A stretch of DNA of 64,000 bases from Carnegiea gigantea (Eukaryota > Streptophyta > Magnoliopsida > Caryophyllales > Cactaceae). Shown piece by piece: positions 20,856 to 33,387 of this stretch. A program made the position numbers and the translations under genes. The stretch spans positions 3,935,001-3,999,000 of the forward strand of contig JAKOGI010000002.1 of assembly GCA_029747015.1 (NCBI GenBank). Reading direction: 5' to 3'. Position 1 is the first letter of the stretch. Every line of letters begins with the position of its first letter. Under the pieces are notes generated by a model that was not told the origin of the DNA, searched no databases, and worked only from the letters and a program-made list of their open reading frames with translations.

Positions 20856-23800
20856 ATGGCAGGTAAGAGTTTTTGTTTCCGAGCTACAATTGGTAAAACC
20901 AATTGGATCTTAGACAGTGGGGCCAGTGATCACATTACTCATGATCTGTCCCTACTACATGATGTAAAGCCAGTTCAGCAAAATTGTTATATTACTATGC
21001 CTAATGGTGAGAAGGTTCAAATTCTACATGTTGAATCCATGGTTTTGGGTCATGGCATCATATTGAGAGATATCTTATATACTCCAGCATTTCAATTTAA
21101 TCTACTTTCTATCAGTAAATTAACCAAACAGCTTTCAGCAAATGTTATTTTCACTCCTGAGTGTTGTATCCTGCAGGACCAAGCTATGAAGAAGGAAGTT
21201 ATCCTTGGTAAGGAAAATAAAGGGCTCTACTGCATGAAAAGGGGAGAACAACTTCTACCAGACAGGGACAACCAGTCTTAGGTTTTGAAGACAAACAAAG
21301 GAAGCCTGAATGGTGTTACAGTGTGTTTTTCTGATTCAGAATTGTGGCATTTTAGATTTGGCCATCTACCATTTGAGCAACTTCAACATCTTGATATTCC
21401 TTATGTAATAAAACCAAACATGGTGTATGTCAAATATGTCCAATGGAAAAACTTCACAGAAGTTCACTCTCTTTGAGCAATACTAAGTCTATGTTTTGTT
21501 TTGAGCTCATTCATGTTGATATCCGAGGACCCTATCCCCACAAGACCTATAATAATTTTCAATATTTTTTAACAATAGTGGATGATTGTTCCAGAGCTAC
21601 ATGGGTGCACTTGATGGCCCACAAGAGTAATGCTTTCCCTTTATTGAAGGCCTTTGTTATTTTTGTTGAACAACAGTTTGACATTCTTGTCAAAATCATA
21701 AGGTCTGACAATGGCATGGAGTTTAAAGACACCTCAGCTATGGAATTTTATAAAGAAAAGGGCATTATACATCAAACATCTTGTGTTGATACTTCTCAAT
21801 AGAATGAAGTAGTAGAAAGGAAACATCAGCGCCTATTGCAAGTCACAAGAGCCCTTATGTTCCAATCCAAATTACCTAGAAAGTATTGGGGGGAAGCATT
21901 GCTAACTGCTGTTTATTTAATAAACAGAATGCCAACACATGTGTTGCAAAATAGATCCCCCTTTGAGGTTCTTTACAAGACTAGGCCATGCTGTGAACAT
22001 TTGAAAATACTTGGGTGTCTCTGTTATACTGCCACATTGAAAAGACACAGAGACAAACTACAATCAAGGACTCACCCCTGCATTTTTCTTGGATACTCTT
22101 ATAACCAAAAAGCCTATAAGCTACTTGACTTGGAGACTAATAAAATCTTCACTTCTAGAGATGTACATTTCCATGAAACTGTTTTCCTTTTCCAACACAT
22201 TCAACATCCATCTTCAACCCCTTTACTTATTGTTACTGAATGTATTCCAGAAACTCATATTTTCCAATAACCTGAGTCACCTCTTCTCTCTCAAATGCCT
22301 ACACCTGATACTATCAGCTTGCAATCTGCTGAACAATCCTCCTCTCTTTTTCAGTCCACCAATTCTCCTCTTACCTCCATTTTATCTCAAAATACATCAC
22401 CAGTTATAGCTCCAACAAGATGATCATCTAGATCCCATCAACAACCCCATTACCTCAAGGATTATTTTTGTAGAATGATTCACTCATCACAGTTGCCAGC
22501 AGAACACCATGCCTTAGTCTCCACCTTCACAAAATACACTGAACCTCAATCATATGAAGAGGTTTCCAAGGAACAAGGATGGGTAGAAGCAATGCAGAAA
22601 GAGATTGATGCTCTAACAGCCAACCAAACTTGGGACTATGTTGACTTACCACCAGGAAAAAGGGCAATTAGCAACAAATGGGTTTACAAAGTCAAACTCA
22701 AATCAGATGGCACCTTGGAAAGACTTAAAGCAAGGCTTATCATTAGAGGTTTTACTCAGAAGTATGGAATTGACTATCAAGAGGTATTTTCACCTGTGGT
22801 CAAGATGGCAACCATAAGAAGTATTATAGCCCTGGCAGCCTCCAAATGGTGGACTTTGTCACAATTAGATGTAAATGATGCTTTCCTTCATAGAGATCTT
22901 GATGAAGAAGTCTATATGGAAGTGCCAAAAGGAATCCCTAATCCTTCCAACAAGGTCTGCAAATTAAGAAAGTCACTCTATGGTTTGAAGCAAGCAAGCA
23001 GGCAATGGTTTAGCAAACTGAGTAGCACACTCATCTCTTTGGGATATCAACAATCCAAAAATGATTATTCATTGTTTCTCAATAAGTCTTCCACAGACAT
23101 CACACTTGTGGCCATTTATGTGGATGATAGTTTGATAATAGGATTAGATACAATAGAGAACAACCACATCAAACAGCACCTGCATTAATGCTTTGGCATT
23201 AAAGACCTTGGACAACTCCATTACTTCCTTGGACTTGAGGTCAGCTATATTCCAGAAGGTGTGGTTTTATCTCAGAAGAAATTCACCCTTGAATTTATCC
23301 AAGACAGTGGTCTAACTGACACAAGATCTGCCACCACTCCTTTACCACTTAACTGCAAACTACAACCAGATGAAGGTGATCTCCTTAGTGATCCCACATA
23401 CTACAGGACAATGGTTGGGAAATTAAATTTCCTTAAAAACACTCGCCCTAATCTCAGCTTTACAGCTCAGACTCTAAGCCAGTTTATGCAGAAACCTAAA
23501 ACCTCTCACTTGCAGGCATTGCAGCACACTCTGAGGTACATTCGTTCTACAATAGGGAAAGGTATCTTACTAAAGGGATCAGACCATCTATCAATACAAG
23601 CATATTCAGACTCTGACTGGGCAGCTTGTCCATTTTTCAGAAGGTCAATCACAGGATACATCATATTATTTGGCTCATCTCCTATCAGTTGGAAGAGCAA
23701 GAAGCAAAGCACAGTCTCTAGATCCTCTTCAGAGGCTGAGTACAGAGCAATGTCACAAACAGCAACAGAAATAACATGGCTAGTTAGACTCTTCGAAGAA

Positions 23801-24118
23801 ATGGGTGTTCACCATCTCAAACCCGTGACCCTGAATTGTGACAACTAGTCTGCCATTTATATTGACAAGAATCCTGTATTTCATGAACGCACAAAACACA
23901 TAGAGATAGATTGTCATTTCATAAGGGACAAGGTCTTAGAAGGCTTACTCCAGCTTACATACATGCCTACACAACAACAACTTGCAGACGTACTCACCAA
24001 GATACTCCCTTCCCCCCAGCAGGACCTTCTGTTAACCAAGCTGGGCATGGTTCCTTACCCTCACCATTCTAGCTTGAGGGGGGGTGACGAGATACATAAT
24101 GCACAGCACAAAGATCAG
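20856..24118 (+). pseudogene. Copia pol: protease, integrase, RT, RNase H (broken)
   Basis: Protease shows WILDSGASDHIT near 20910. Integrase has HFRFGH near 21350, but the two expected cysteines are not seen. Its core carries the three acidic residues in FELIHVDIRGP, IRSDNGMEF and VVERKHQRL. Reverse transcriptase (about 22670-23190) has SQLDVNDAFLHRDLDEEVYM and the catalytic YVDDSLIIG. RNase H (about 23590-24000) has AYSDSDWA, SRSSSEAEYRAM and ADVLTK. TAG stops replace glutamine at 21800-21802 and 23846-23848; other stops lie at 21279 and 23186, and there is a frame break near 21470. Confidence 0.9.
24074..24084 (+). promoter_or_regulatory. Polypurine tract of the Copia element
   Basis: TTGAGGGGGGG directly precedes the 3' LTR at 24085. 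Confidence 0.85.
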
Positions 24119-24322
24119 GGCACATGTTCTAGTTTGTTAGAATGATGTGGCATAACAGCATAACCAATTCTTGCAAGTAGCTCGTATATATATATATTCT
24201 CATGTACAGCTCACACACAGTTATACACAATAACAGAACACATGATTCTTTCTATTTTCTCTCTCTCTCTTTCTCTCTCTCTCTCCATTGCCATTGATGA
24301 ACTGCATCGAGCTAAATTAACA
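24085..24322 (+). repeat. 3' LTR of the Copia element
   Basis: It runs from TGACGAGATACA to CTAAATTAACA, is 238 bp long and is followed by TAGTG. It lacks the long TA run of the 5' LTR. Confidence 0.93.
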
Positions 24323-25412
24323 TAGTGCAAATGCTCTTAAGTATTTCATTTGCATGGTGGTTTCGATTATCAATGTACAGATTGAGGCACGTACGACAAA
24401 GTGCTTAAATTTACGGAAAAGTGCAAGCTTGGACCTCAATAATTTCCTTGAACTTGGTTCATGAGCAATGTGTTGTACAAAGCGCAGCAACAGCGAACCA
24501 AACAGCAGCATCACTCACATATGGCAGTAGCTAGAGCAAATAGTACTGTGCAGCTGAGTTTGTTGTTTCGCCCTCCTCATGCTACTACTCAATATGCATT
24601 CTTTTCCCCAATCTGACAGTGTTGTGTGCCAATCTCAAGTCATTCTGCTACTTAATATGCCTTCTTTTCCCAAATCTATTCCCCAGAACTATTTGAGAAG
24701 CCAACCAAGGAATTCATCCGCTTCCTCCTCTCACATGACAATTCATAAACAATGATGGTATAATGTTTAATACCTTATCTAATTCTACTTGTTAAGCTAG
24801 TTTAGAATTGTTAATGACACCACCAAACTACCATTCACTAAACAAGGGACCATTATACTATGGCCTTCTGTTCTTCCCCTAATTGTGTTTTCTATGTTCT
24901 TGACTTAGAATACAACTTGTTGTCTGTTCAAAAGTTGCATCGCGATAATACTTCTCATGTCATCTTTACTAAGTCTTCTATTTTTGTCAAGGAACAAACA
25001 ATTGGGACGATTCTTGTGTTAATTACTAGTAAATAGTAAGGAATAAGGATGGAGCTGACGACCTTTTCAATCTAGTCGCCATCCATCATTCATTCGGCCT
25101 TTTTAACTCCTCAAGAGCTAGAAGCTTTACTGCATCATCACTTAGGACACTACGGTCCAAAAATTTTTGTTTGATTTAGCTAACAACTATTGATTTTTCA
25201 GCTAGTATGATCATAATTGTGGAATTGCTAAACCATAAATAATTAATAGCTTTGATTTTTTCCTTTTAAAAAAATACAATTTAATAATTAGTATATTTCA
25301 AACATGAGGATACAATATATTTAATTTCCAGTACTATGTTTATGTAATCTAATATTATGATTTGACAAATTGATGAAAATAAAAAAGAACACTCCAAGCC
25401 GGCAACTAAATG

Positions 25413-25577
25413 CTTACCAAATTGATGACAATTCAAAATCCTTGCTATGATTATAATGAACGTGAATTTGGTTAAATAATTAAAAAAAAAAAAGCTGCCA
25501 ACTTACCACTTACCAAATTGATGACAAATCAAAGTCCTTGCTATGATTATCTTGAATGTGAATTTGGTTAAATAATA
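25413..25577. repeat. 96 bp tandem repeat, two copies
   Basis: CTTACCAAATTGATGACAA begins each copy (25413 and 25509), and both run to GAATTTGGTTAAATAAT with few differences. A fragment of the same unit recurs at 25709-25726. Confidence 0.85.
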
Positions 25578-25619
25578 AAAGATTTTTGCCAGCTGACGAC
25601 ATTGATGACAATAAAAAAA

Positions 25620-25760
25620 TTCTATTTGAGCACTTTTGTTTATTTGGTAATTGATGCAGTTAAACGACAGCTAACCTTTCTATTTGAACACTTTCGTTTA
25701 TTTTTGCCAACTTACCAAATTGATGATAGTAAAAATTCTATTTGAGCATTTTGCTATTTT
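25620..25760. repeat. About 58 bp repeat, three copies
   Basis: TTCTATTTGAGCACTTTYGT recurs at about 25620, 25679 and 25737 with small changes, a period of about 58 bp. The last copies are mixed with a fragment of the neighbouring 96 bp unit. Confidence 0.75.
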
Positions 25761-25813
25761 TTTTCAACATAAATATGGAATATTAAAGATATTTTGGTAA
25801 TTTTTTTAATATT

Positions 25814-26143
25814 TGTTGAACTTAGGGCGTGATACACTTATAAAAGCCCAATAAACATAATAAGTTGACGACTTAGCCACCTTAGAAACCCTAGTTCCTC
25901 GATTATCCATCTAATACAAAAAGAGGACTAGTCTAAGAGGAAAGACAAAGAAGAAACACTGCGGGTTCTCTAAAGAGAGTTTTCTGCACGAAACCCTAGG
26001 GCTCTTAGACTGTGGTATCGTAAATGTTCTTCGAATTGTAAGTTCCTTTCTCGACCAGTGATTCAAGGCCAAGGTTCAATCGACTTCCATTATAGGATTA
26101 AGGTAAATTTGTTTACGCTTAATTAAATATATTAATTCCTTCA
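25814..26143 (+). repeat. 5' LTR of the old Copia element
   Basis: It begins TGTTGAACTTAGGG and ends CCTTCA. A TATA-like TTATAAAAG lies near 25839-25847. Confidence 0.88.
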
Positions 26144-26145
26144 GT

Positions 26146-26158
26146 TGGTATCAGAGCC
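26146..26158 (+). promoter_or_regulatory. Primer-binding site of the old Copia element
   Basis: TGGTATCAGAGCC, complementary to initiator tRNA-Met, lies two bases after the LTR and is still perfect despite the decay elsewhere. Confidence 0.92.
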
Positions 26159-28317
26159 AATCAGCTTATTTCCTGGTTGAATTGCTTGCATACTTCTTGA
26201 AATTCATGCCAAAGATCAAGGTTTATTTTTCGGTTTATTTAATTTGCGATTAAAATTGAAACTTCATGGTATTATTTCATGTACAATCTCTTGATGATTT
26301 TTTGTGAAATTATGGATTCTAATAGAGCTTGATGAAAGCTTTAATTTGATACATTATACGCATGTTTTGGCTGAGTATTTTGCAAGTAATTGAAAATTTT
26401 GAATTCAAGGGTATTCAGCATGTTAAACCCTAAATTTGATTTCTTGAATCAATGATTTCGATCGATTAACTTGCAATCTGATGCATGGGATGCCTTTAAC
26501 ATTAGATTTGGACGAAATCCCTTAATCTACTAATCAATTTGATCGAAATTTTGCCGAAATTTTGGCAAAGAAGTTACCGCATGCTTTTAGGGCTTAAGTC
26601 GAGTAGTAGAACTAGATTTTGGGTCAAATTTGAAGAAATTTTTCCTTAATTTATGGTAAATTTGTGTTTAGCTTGTGATTTTGTACAAAAATCCTTAAGA
26701 ATTCGACGAATCTGGCTTATTTTTAGGCTAGATTTGGCAAACATTTTCGTTGAACCCTAGGTTAGGGTTTGTATTTTCAATCCAAATTTGATTATTTTTT
26801 GGCCATTGTTACTTGAAATTGCTTTGTGCCTTATGTTACTATGAATTTGTGAATAAAATCCTTCTAAATTCCACCGCGAATGTGCCGAAATTTGGCCAGA
26901 AAATGCAAAAAGTATCTGGCAAAATTTAGAGTTAGCGTTTGTGTGTTTGACCTTGATTTTGATCCCTATTTGGTCATTATTTCTTGAAATTTATTTGTGC
27001 TTTTTGTTACTCGTGAATTTTTGGAAAAAATCACTGTAAAATAAGCCACCAATTCGCCAGAATTTGGCCGAAATTGGGCAAAACTCTAGCAGTCCTGAAC
27101 TGTTATTTTTAGGCCTTTTAACTCAATTTTTGGCATTAACTTTAGGTTGTTTTTGAAAATTAAACATTCAAAGCAATCCCAAATCAAGTTTGGGACCAAT
27201 CCCAAAGGGTAGATTTGATCAAATCGTGTGAAAAATGGTTAGATTTTGGAGCTGGGTTGCATGACCCGTGAGTCGGGTATTTCGAGTTGATGAACCTATT
27301 GTATCTTGGGGTCACGACCCATGTACGATGCATGTGAACAGCTGTGCAACGTAACTCTCCCTTTCTTGTTAAAAAAAATATTTAAAGAGCCAAAGGGGCT
27401 TAACATTGACTACCAAGAGCTTGGTTATTGACCAATCTAGGTTGACTAAATTGACCATAAGGGTCAACTTATGTTTTATTTTTGGGTCATTTTTTTGAAA
27501 GTTTTCATATTATGAAAGCCTTATATTATCAATTAATGAAGCATAATGGGAAATATCTCAATACTGTTTTTGTGAGTATATGTTTAATATGATATTTGAT
27601 ATCATTTTTAGAATAAAATACTAAATGATTCCTTAAGAATCTTTTATTTGAGCATATTTAATCTTAATGAATTTTATGAGATTGGTGCGCATATTTGTTT
27701 AATATCATTGAGATTATTTTGAGTGAAAAGATTATGTGAAATCCTTATGATATTTAGCTTATTTGTTTTCAATTGAATTTCATGCTATATGTGTATGTTT
27801 GATTGAAATTCATGAAAAGTATGTTGCATACTACGAAAATATGTTTCATATGTTGTAACCTCCAGATTGTATATAAAATTTATATATGTACCCTCCTTCA
27901 ATAAGTTAGGTGAGAGGATATTGAAATTTCTCAAAAAAATAAAAAAATGTTTTTTAAGAATTTCATTATATATGCAAATTATGCCTAAAATGATCAAATT
28001 CATTTTCATGTATTTAGCAATATATGTTGAAATTTCTTGAAATATTCTTGAGGTTGGCATATTCTCTTTGGTTAGAAATTTGAGAATTTCTTTTAGAATT
28101 TTCAATGTATGTAAGTATTCTGGTAATTTGGAATGAAATGACAAATTTAATTACACTAAAACATTCATTTCTATGATGATGAATGGGAACTATATGTGAA
28201 CTTTCGACTCTAGGATTTATGTTTGTGTATATTAACTATGTTGGTTACTTTCAAGTTACATGGAAAATTATGCTAAAATATTAGATGTATGTGTGATTTT
28301 CTATTGATTGTAAAACT

Positions 28318-31300
28318 TTCATGTTTTTTTACAAAACGACATGTCAGCTGCCACAATTGCCAGACATAGGTCTCTCACTATAAGGTTTGATAATTATAAG
28401 AAGAGCCCATATATCTCTAGGAGGGAGCATTTAAGGCACATGTCAAACATAAATAGTGAATTGGCTTAAATGGGCTATGAATTTACCGATGAGCAACAAG
28501 TTCATTCCATGATCCGTTTCTTGCCTAATGACTGAGGTCATATTAAGATGGTCTTGTCTCGAACTAAGTATATCCTTACTTTTGAGAACATCAGGTGGTG
28601 ACTTAAGTTAGAGGAAGAGCGACAAGAGGCCATTGAAATGACTGGTGCAGAAGTGCACATATCGACCTTTAATTCAAGGTATTGTTCTAAAACGAAGGAC
28701 AAAGGGAACATAATTGGCAAGACTCAATCAAATAAGAAACTGAGCATGACCAACAAGGTACAGAAAAATGTGCAAGGAGGAAGGATTTAATGTAAGCTAA
28801 GTGCCTCAACTATGATAGAATGGGTCACCATGACCGTGATTGAGCTCAAGAAGTTACTTAGCAATATCTCATAGTGATTTTTGTGTTACTAGTTGTATTC
28901 TTCTTTCTGAAACTAATCCTATAAGGATTATATGTTCAGAAATCCAAACCAAAGAGCTAGGGACCATGAAGCTTTATTGGGCTTCCAGTGGTTTCTTACA
29001 TGGTTCGACAAGGGCATATGTGGAGACAACAATAAGGTGCTTGTTGGAGGAATCGGAGCATGCAAGTTAGTGTTTCATTGCAGCCGATACTTTATCCTAT
29101 GTGAAATCCTATTTGCACCTTAGATTCGATAGAATAATGGCCATGTTGGTTTTATTGACTTTAGTATTTAGTTTGACTATTTTCATGGCATTGAAGCCTA
29201 TTTATTTATTTATTTATTTCTAAGAACACCTTTAGTTTTGGTTCTGCTTTATTAGAAATGGTTTGCTTATAATGGATTGAATATTTGTTCCATTAATCCA
29301 AGTGTTTTTTTTCTATATCTACATAATAATGATGATGTGAAGTGTTTATTTGTCATGCTAGACTAGCCCATATGGATCAAAAGCATATATATGCAAGAGC
29401 TAACAAAATAAGATTTGGTAGCAAATATAAGTGGACTAGCCCAGTTGTGAACATAATCCAACAAGAAAAACAACAAAAAAATCATTTAATTTTAGAAAGG
29501 CTATTATGAGCTTGATTTCCATTGTAGTTAAATCATTTAAATATTTATGGTCTAATGAATGTGATAATAAGGCATAAAGCTCCTATGTTTCATCACATTT
29601 CACTTGATTTGGTCTTGTTTATTTGATCTTATATGAGTCTGAAGTGATAAGTTGCTTTAGAAAACATGTGAGCTTGGTTATAAATCAAGTAAACCCAAGA
29701 GGTTAAGTCCTCAAAAACCAAATCATTACAAAATGTTTGTTGGCACTATTTTGGTGGATATTGTGATGAAAAAAGAATAGTTTATTAGTTAACCATCCTA
29801 AAAGCCTATAACAAAATGTTGTTGTGGAGAAAGGAAATAGAATGATTTTTGATATGGTAGGATCAACAATTGCACAAAAGTTGTCAATCTCCTATTAAGG
29901 ATATCTCCTTTTGTTTCAATCTATGATCTTGACCTTGTCTTTGTAAAGTAAGTTGCTACCACCTTCTACAAGTTATGAATGAAACCCAGTCTGAGAGTCT
30001 TTGGACCTTAGTGGTATACGACCCATGGACAAAAACCCTTCCGATGGAAGTGCCAAAGGGGGAAGGAATAGCGTCTTTGTGGAATACTTTAACCTTGAAA
30101 GTTTTTTTACTCATTAGATTGTAAGACAGTGGGAGTGCAACTAAAACTTAACCAGTATACATCACATTCTAAAGAATGGATTTTCAAAGAAGGATGAGAC
30201 AGGTTAAGACTTAACTCTATTAGTTCTCCAAGCTGAATCGAAATCCTGTACTTGAGTGTGAGGATTTTAATTGATGATGAATAAGTTTATCATTAAGGTC
30301 CGCCTTCATCATCAAGAGTGAATGAAAGTGATCCTATTCTTGTTTTAAGTGGAAAGAAGATGATTGATCTTGTTTTGAGTAGGAGTAAAATTGATTCAAA
30401 GAGAAACGATTTGAGATTACATGAATCCCCTATAAGACATGGTTGTCAAAAAGCATTCCTCTATGCCATTCGGGCAATGAGCTATATGAACCCTTCGCAT
30501 CACTCCTACAAAAAGGAAATGAGTAAAGATGCCCTTTTTGACCCTTCTAAGGACAAGTGGCTTAAGACAATGAAAATAAAATAAAGTAAATGAAGGTGAA
30601 CAACTGGTTGACCTTTTAGGATGCATAGTTATTTGGGAACATATCGGTTCTTAAAGTGTAAGGCTAATGACCTAGTTGGCATTGTGCTTAACTTGTTGTA
30701 AAAAGGGTACACGCAATAGGATAAGATCAACTACAAAGAGTTTTTCCCTCTTATTGTGTGTTTTATTCTAATTTCATCTTTATTTAGCTATTATCATCAG
30801 TTTGGCCTAAAGTCACATCATATGAATGTGCAAAAACTAATCTCAAAGGGGATCTAAGTGAAGTTCCACTGAAAACGATCACAACATCAAGTATGTGGAC
30901 ATACTTGGTCAATTGTGACCTTAAAGTCACTTCAATGAATTGGTATACTTTTTTTCACAGTGTGGTTATCTCTATTGTCTACACTGTGATTGATACCAAA
31001 AGGTCCAAAAACAATTTTGTAGTCAAGTCATTATATGTGAATGACTTACTAATAGCTAGAAATGGTATAGAGTTATTAAGTAAGGCAAAAGGCCTTGTTA
31101 TGATCCAACTTTGAGATAATTAATATGGGTAAAGTAGTGTATGCTCTTGAAATAAAGTTTTTGAGAGAATATTTAAAGGGCTTATTCTTTTTTCTCAAGA
31201 GAATGACATCAAAAGATCTTTGAATAATCTAATATTCATAAGTATGACCCCATTAGTACTCACATCAACAAGGGTGAGGCCTTACAGTAAAATGTGTTCA

Positions 31301-31850
31301 CACTCTACTAGAAAAGGACTATTAAGTAGAACTTGCTTTGTTAGGTGTGGTTAGAAGTCTAATGCATTATATAGTGCATATTGGACTTGGTGTCTTTAAA
31401 TAGATATCAACTGAACTAGAGACTAGCATAGTGGCGAATAGTTAAGTCATTAGCTACCTAAGAGGAACCCCTGATTAGGTACTTTTGGTACATAAGCAAT
31501 AACTTGCATAAAAAAAGGTGCAATGGTGTTGACTGCGATAGGTTTGGATGAGAAGTGAACCTCAAAATATGTCTTCCAACTTAGCAATTGTGCTAAAGTG
31601 GCAAGAACTAGTCATATGTTGCCTTGTTATAAGAGGAGTGTATGGCTCTATCCTTAAATGCGCAAGAGTTTGTTTGGTTAAAGAGGCAATTGGATTATTT
31701 GGTTGATAGACTGAATAGTACTATCTAGTAATGGTTTTTTGGGATAAGTTATGATCACACATGCCAAGAACCTTAAGTATTATCATAAGGCCAAACTGAT
31801 TAGATATAAAGTTAAATTCTATGAATGACATGGTAGCATACAAAGAGATT
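28318..31850 (+). pseudogene. Old Copia gag-pol remnant
   Basis: Gag traces lie at 28318-28860, with YISRREHLRHMSNINSEL and a zinc-knuckle remnant CLNYDRMGHHDRD whose cysteines are partly lost. A protease remnant follows near 28900-29090. The integrase zinc region is recognisable at about 29358-29410 (CHARLAHMDQKHIYARANK) and the integrase end at about 29811 (QNVVVEKGNRMIFDMV). Reverse transcriptase at 30890-31300 has SLYVNDLLIARNGIELL, in which the catalytic YVDD has become YVND, then LFSQENDIK. RNase H traces end near 31850. Stops and frameshifts are dense. Confidence 0.8.
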
Positions 31851-33051
31851 GAACCTAAAGTACTTTCCTACGAAGGAAATGGTTACACAGCCATTGAACT
31901 AGCCTGGTAAGAGAATGTACTTGTTGAACACATAAAAGCTTAACAGTCTTCATAGATGACAACTTTGCCCTAGAATGTTGTTCACCAATTGTTTTCTCGT
32001 TGTTCACAAGTGATTGTCTAATATTGTGAACTTCAAATAAGTTATTTTGCATGCACCTATTATCAGAATACTTGAATATACATTCTTATTCATGGATGCT
32101 TGTTGTGCATTCTTCAATGTGGCAAGTATGTTAGGTAGACTTGAGGTTAGCCCTCTCACACTAGTAACCGACGTCATTGATTTGAGTGTCGATGGGAGAT
32201 GACATAAGATTTTAAGTAGAATTATCAGAAGGATAATTGTGAGAACCTATCAACTTAAAATCATGAATGTCATCTTGATAATGAAAGAAGGTTATTACAT
32301 CATATGGGTAAAAATGAATTTTACCTAGTCTACCTCAAAGAGGACTGAGTTCAATTAAAGAGCGGACTTGGGAACTCAGTTTGGACAATATGGTGCCCAA
32401 ATATTATCTGTACAGCATTTTGGTTAAAGAATCAAAAGACATACGCTTCATGAAAAACGAGAGAATACTGTAGCACATGTTTCACACTATGCGTGTAAGA
32501 GATGGCTAGTGGGGTTCATATGAGCTAGACATTTACTTATATTTGTTTAAGACCCTATAAGGTTATATTTGTACCCCTAAGATTCCAATCAATGGCTTGA
32601 GGCGCGATTCAATGATCGTCATCTTAGTGTATTGCCAAAGTATCACGAATGATTTGGTCTAACGAGATATGTCTAAAAAAATGAGTTTGATTTGTTCAAG
32701 AGTCTCATGAGAAGGGGAAGATTATTCATGGAATCTTATTAGTTTCTATTCACCGATGCTCCAGTTATAACATATGGGTCATAATTGTGAATATAAAATA
32801 TGATGATTTAATGGGATCAAACTGAGACATCTTAATGAGATTGAAACGATTTAGGGTACTTGCATACTTTTTAACTATCATGCGTAGTTCTCGACGGGTA
32901 TGTATTCCTAATAGATTTATAGCATAGATTTCTTATAAGTGTGCTGGTCGTACGACCTATTTGCCCAGTATTAGGATTGTGTAGAAATAAATGAAAACTA
33001 AGTTTTTTTCTTATGGTGGAAATAAGCACCCCCTTATGTGTGAGTGAGAGA

Positions 33052-33382
33052 TGTTGGACTTAGGGTGGATCACAAGTATAAGGGGTGTGGGGCTAAGCAC
33101 AATAAGTTGACAGCTTAGCCACCTCAGAAACCCAACTTCACCAAGTGTCCATCAATATAAAAATAGGACCAGTATAAGAGGAAAGACATAGAAAAAACAC
33201 TGAGGGTTCTCTAAAGAGAGTTTTCTACATAAAACCCTAAAACTCTAGGATGTAGGATTATGAATGTTCTCTGAATTGTGAGTTCCTTTCTCGACCAATG
33301 ATTCAAAGAGAATGTTTGATCGTCTTCCGTTGCAGGATTAAGATAAGTTTGTTTACGCTTAGTTCAATATATTAGTCGTTCA
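33052..33382 (+). repeat. 3' LTR of the old Copia element
   Basis: It runs from TGTTGGACTTAGGG to GTCGTTCA and aligns with 25814-26143 over its whole length. Confidence 0.88.
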
Positions 33383-33387
33383 ATATT

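Larger units (their letters stand above)
19161..24322 (+). mobile_element. Ty1/Copia retrotransposon, full-length, non-functional
   Basis: This is a 5162 bp element with LTRs at 19161-19461 and 24085-24322 and a perfect TAGTG target duplication (19156-19160 and 24323-24327). A perfect primer-binding site TGGTATCAGAGC follows the 5' LTR directly. The domain order gag, protease, integrase, RT, RNase H defines Copia. By eye the LTRs, ignoring the TA run, differ at about 12 positions (about 95% identity). A handful of stops inactivates it. Confidence 0.94.
24328..25808. other. Gene-free spacer between two Copia elements, with local tandem repeats
   Basis: No coding signal is seen. At the right end lie two adjoining tandem repeat families, listed separately. 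Confidence 0.55.
25814..33382 (+). mobile_element. Old Ty1/Copia retrotransposon, heavily decayed
   Basis: This is a 7569 bp element with LTRs at 25814-26143 and 33052-33382 and the target duplication ATATT at 25809-25813 and 33383-33387. A perfect primer-binding site is at 26146-26158. The LTRs clearly differ more than those of the Copia element at 19161, so this insertion is older. Coding remnants appear in Copia order but every frame is broken many times. Two non-coding blocks, about 2.1 kb after the 5' LTR and about 1.1 kb before the 3' LTR, are longer than in most Copia elements. Confidence 0.9.

Noticed and set aside
27785..28144. 119-residue minus-strand ORF in the old Copia element
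   Set aside because: It is antisense within the element's non-coding leader, very AT-rich and without a domain.
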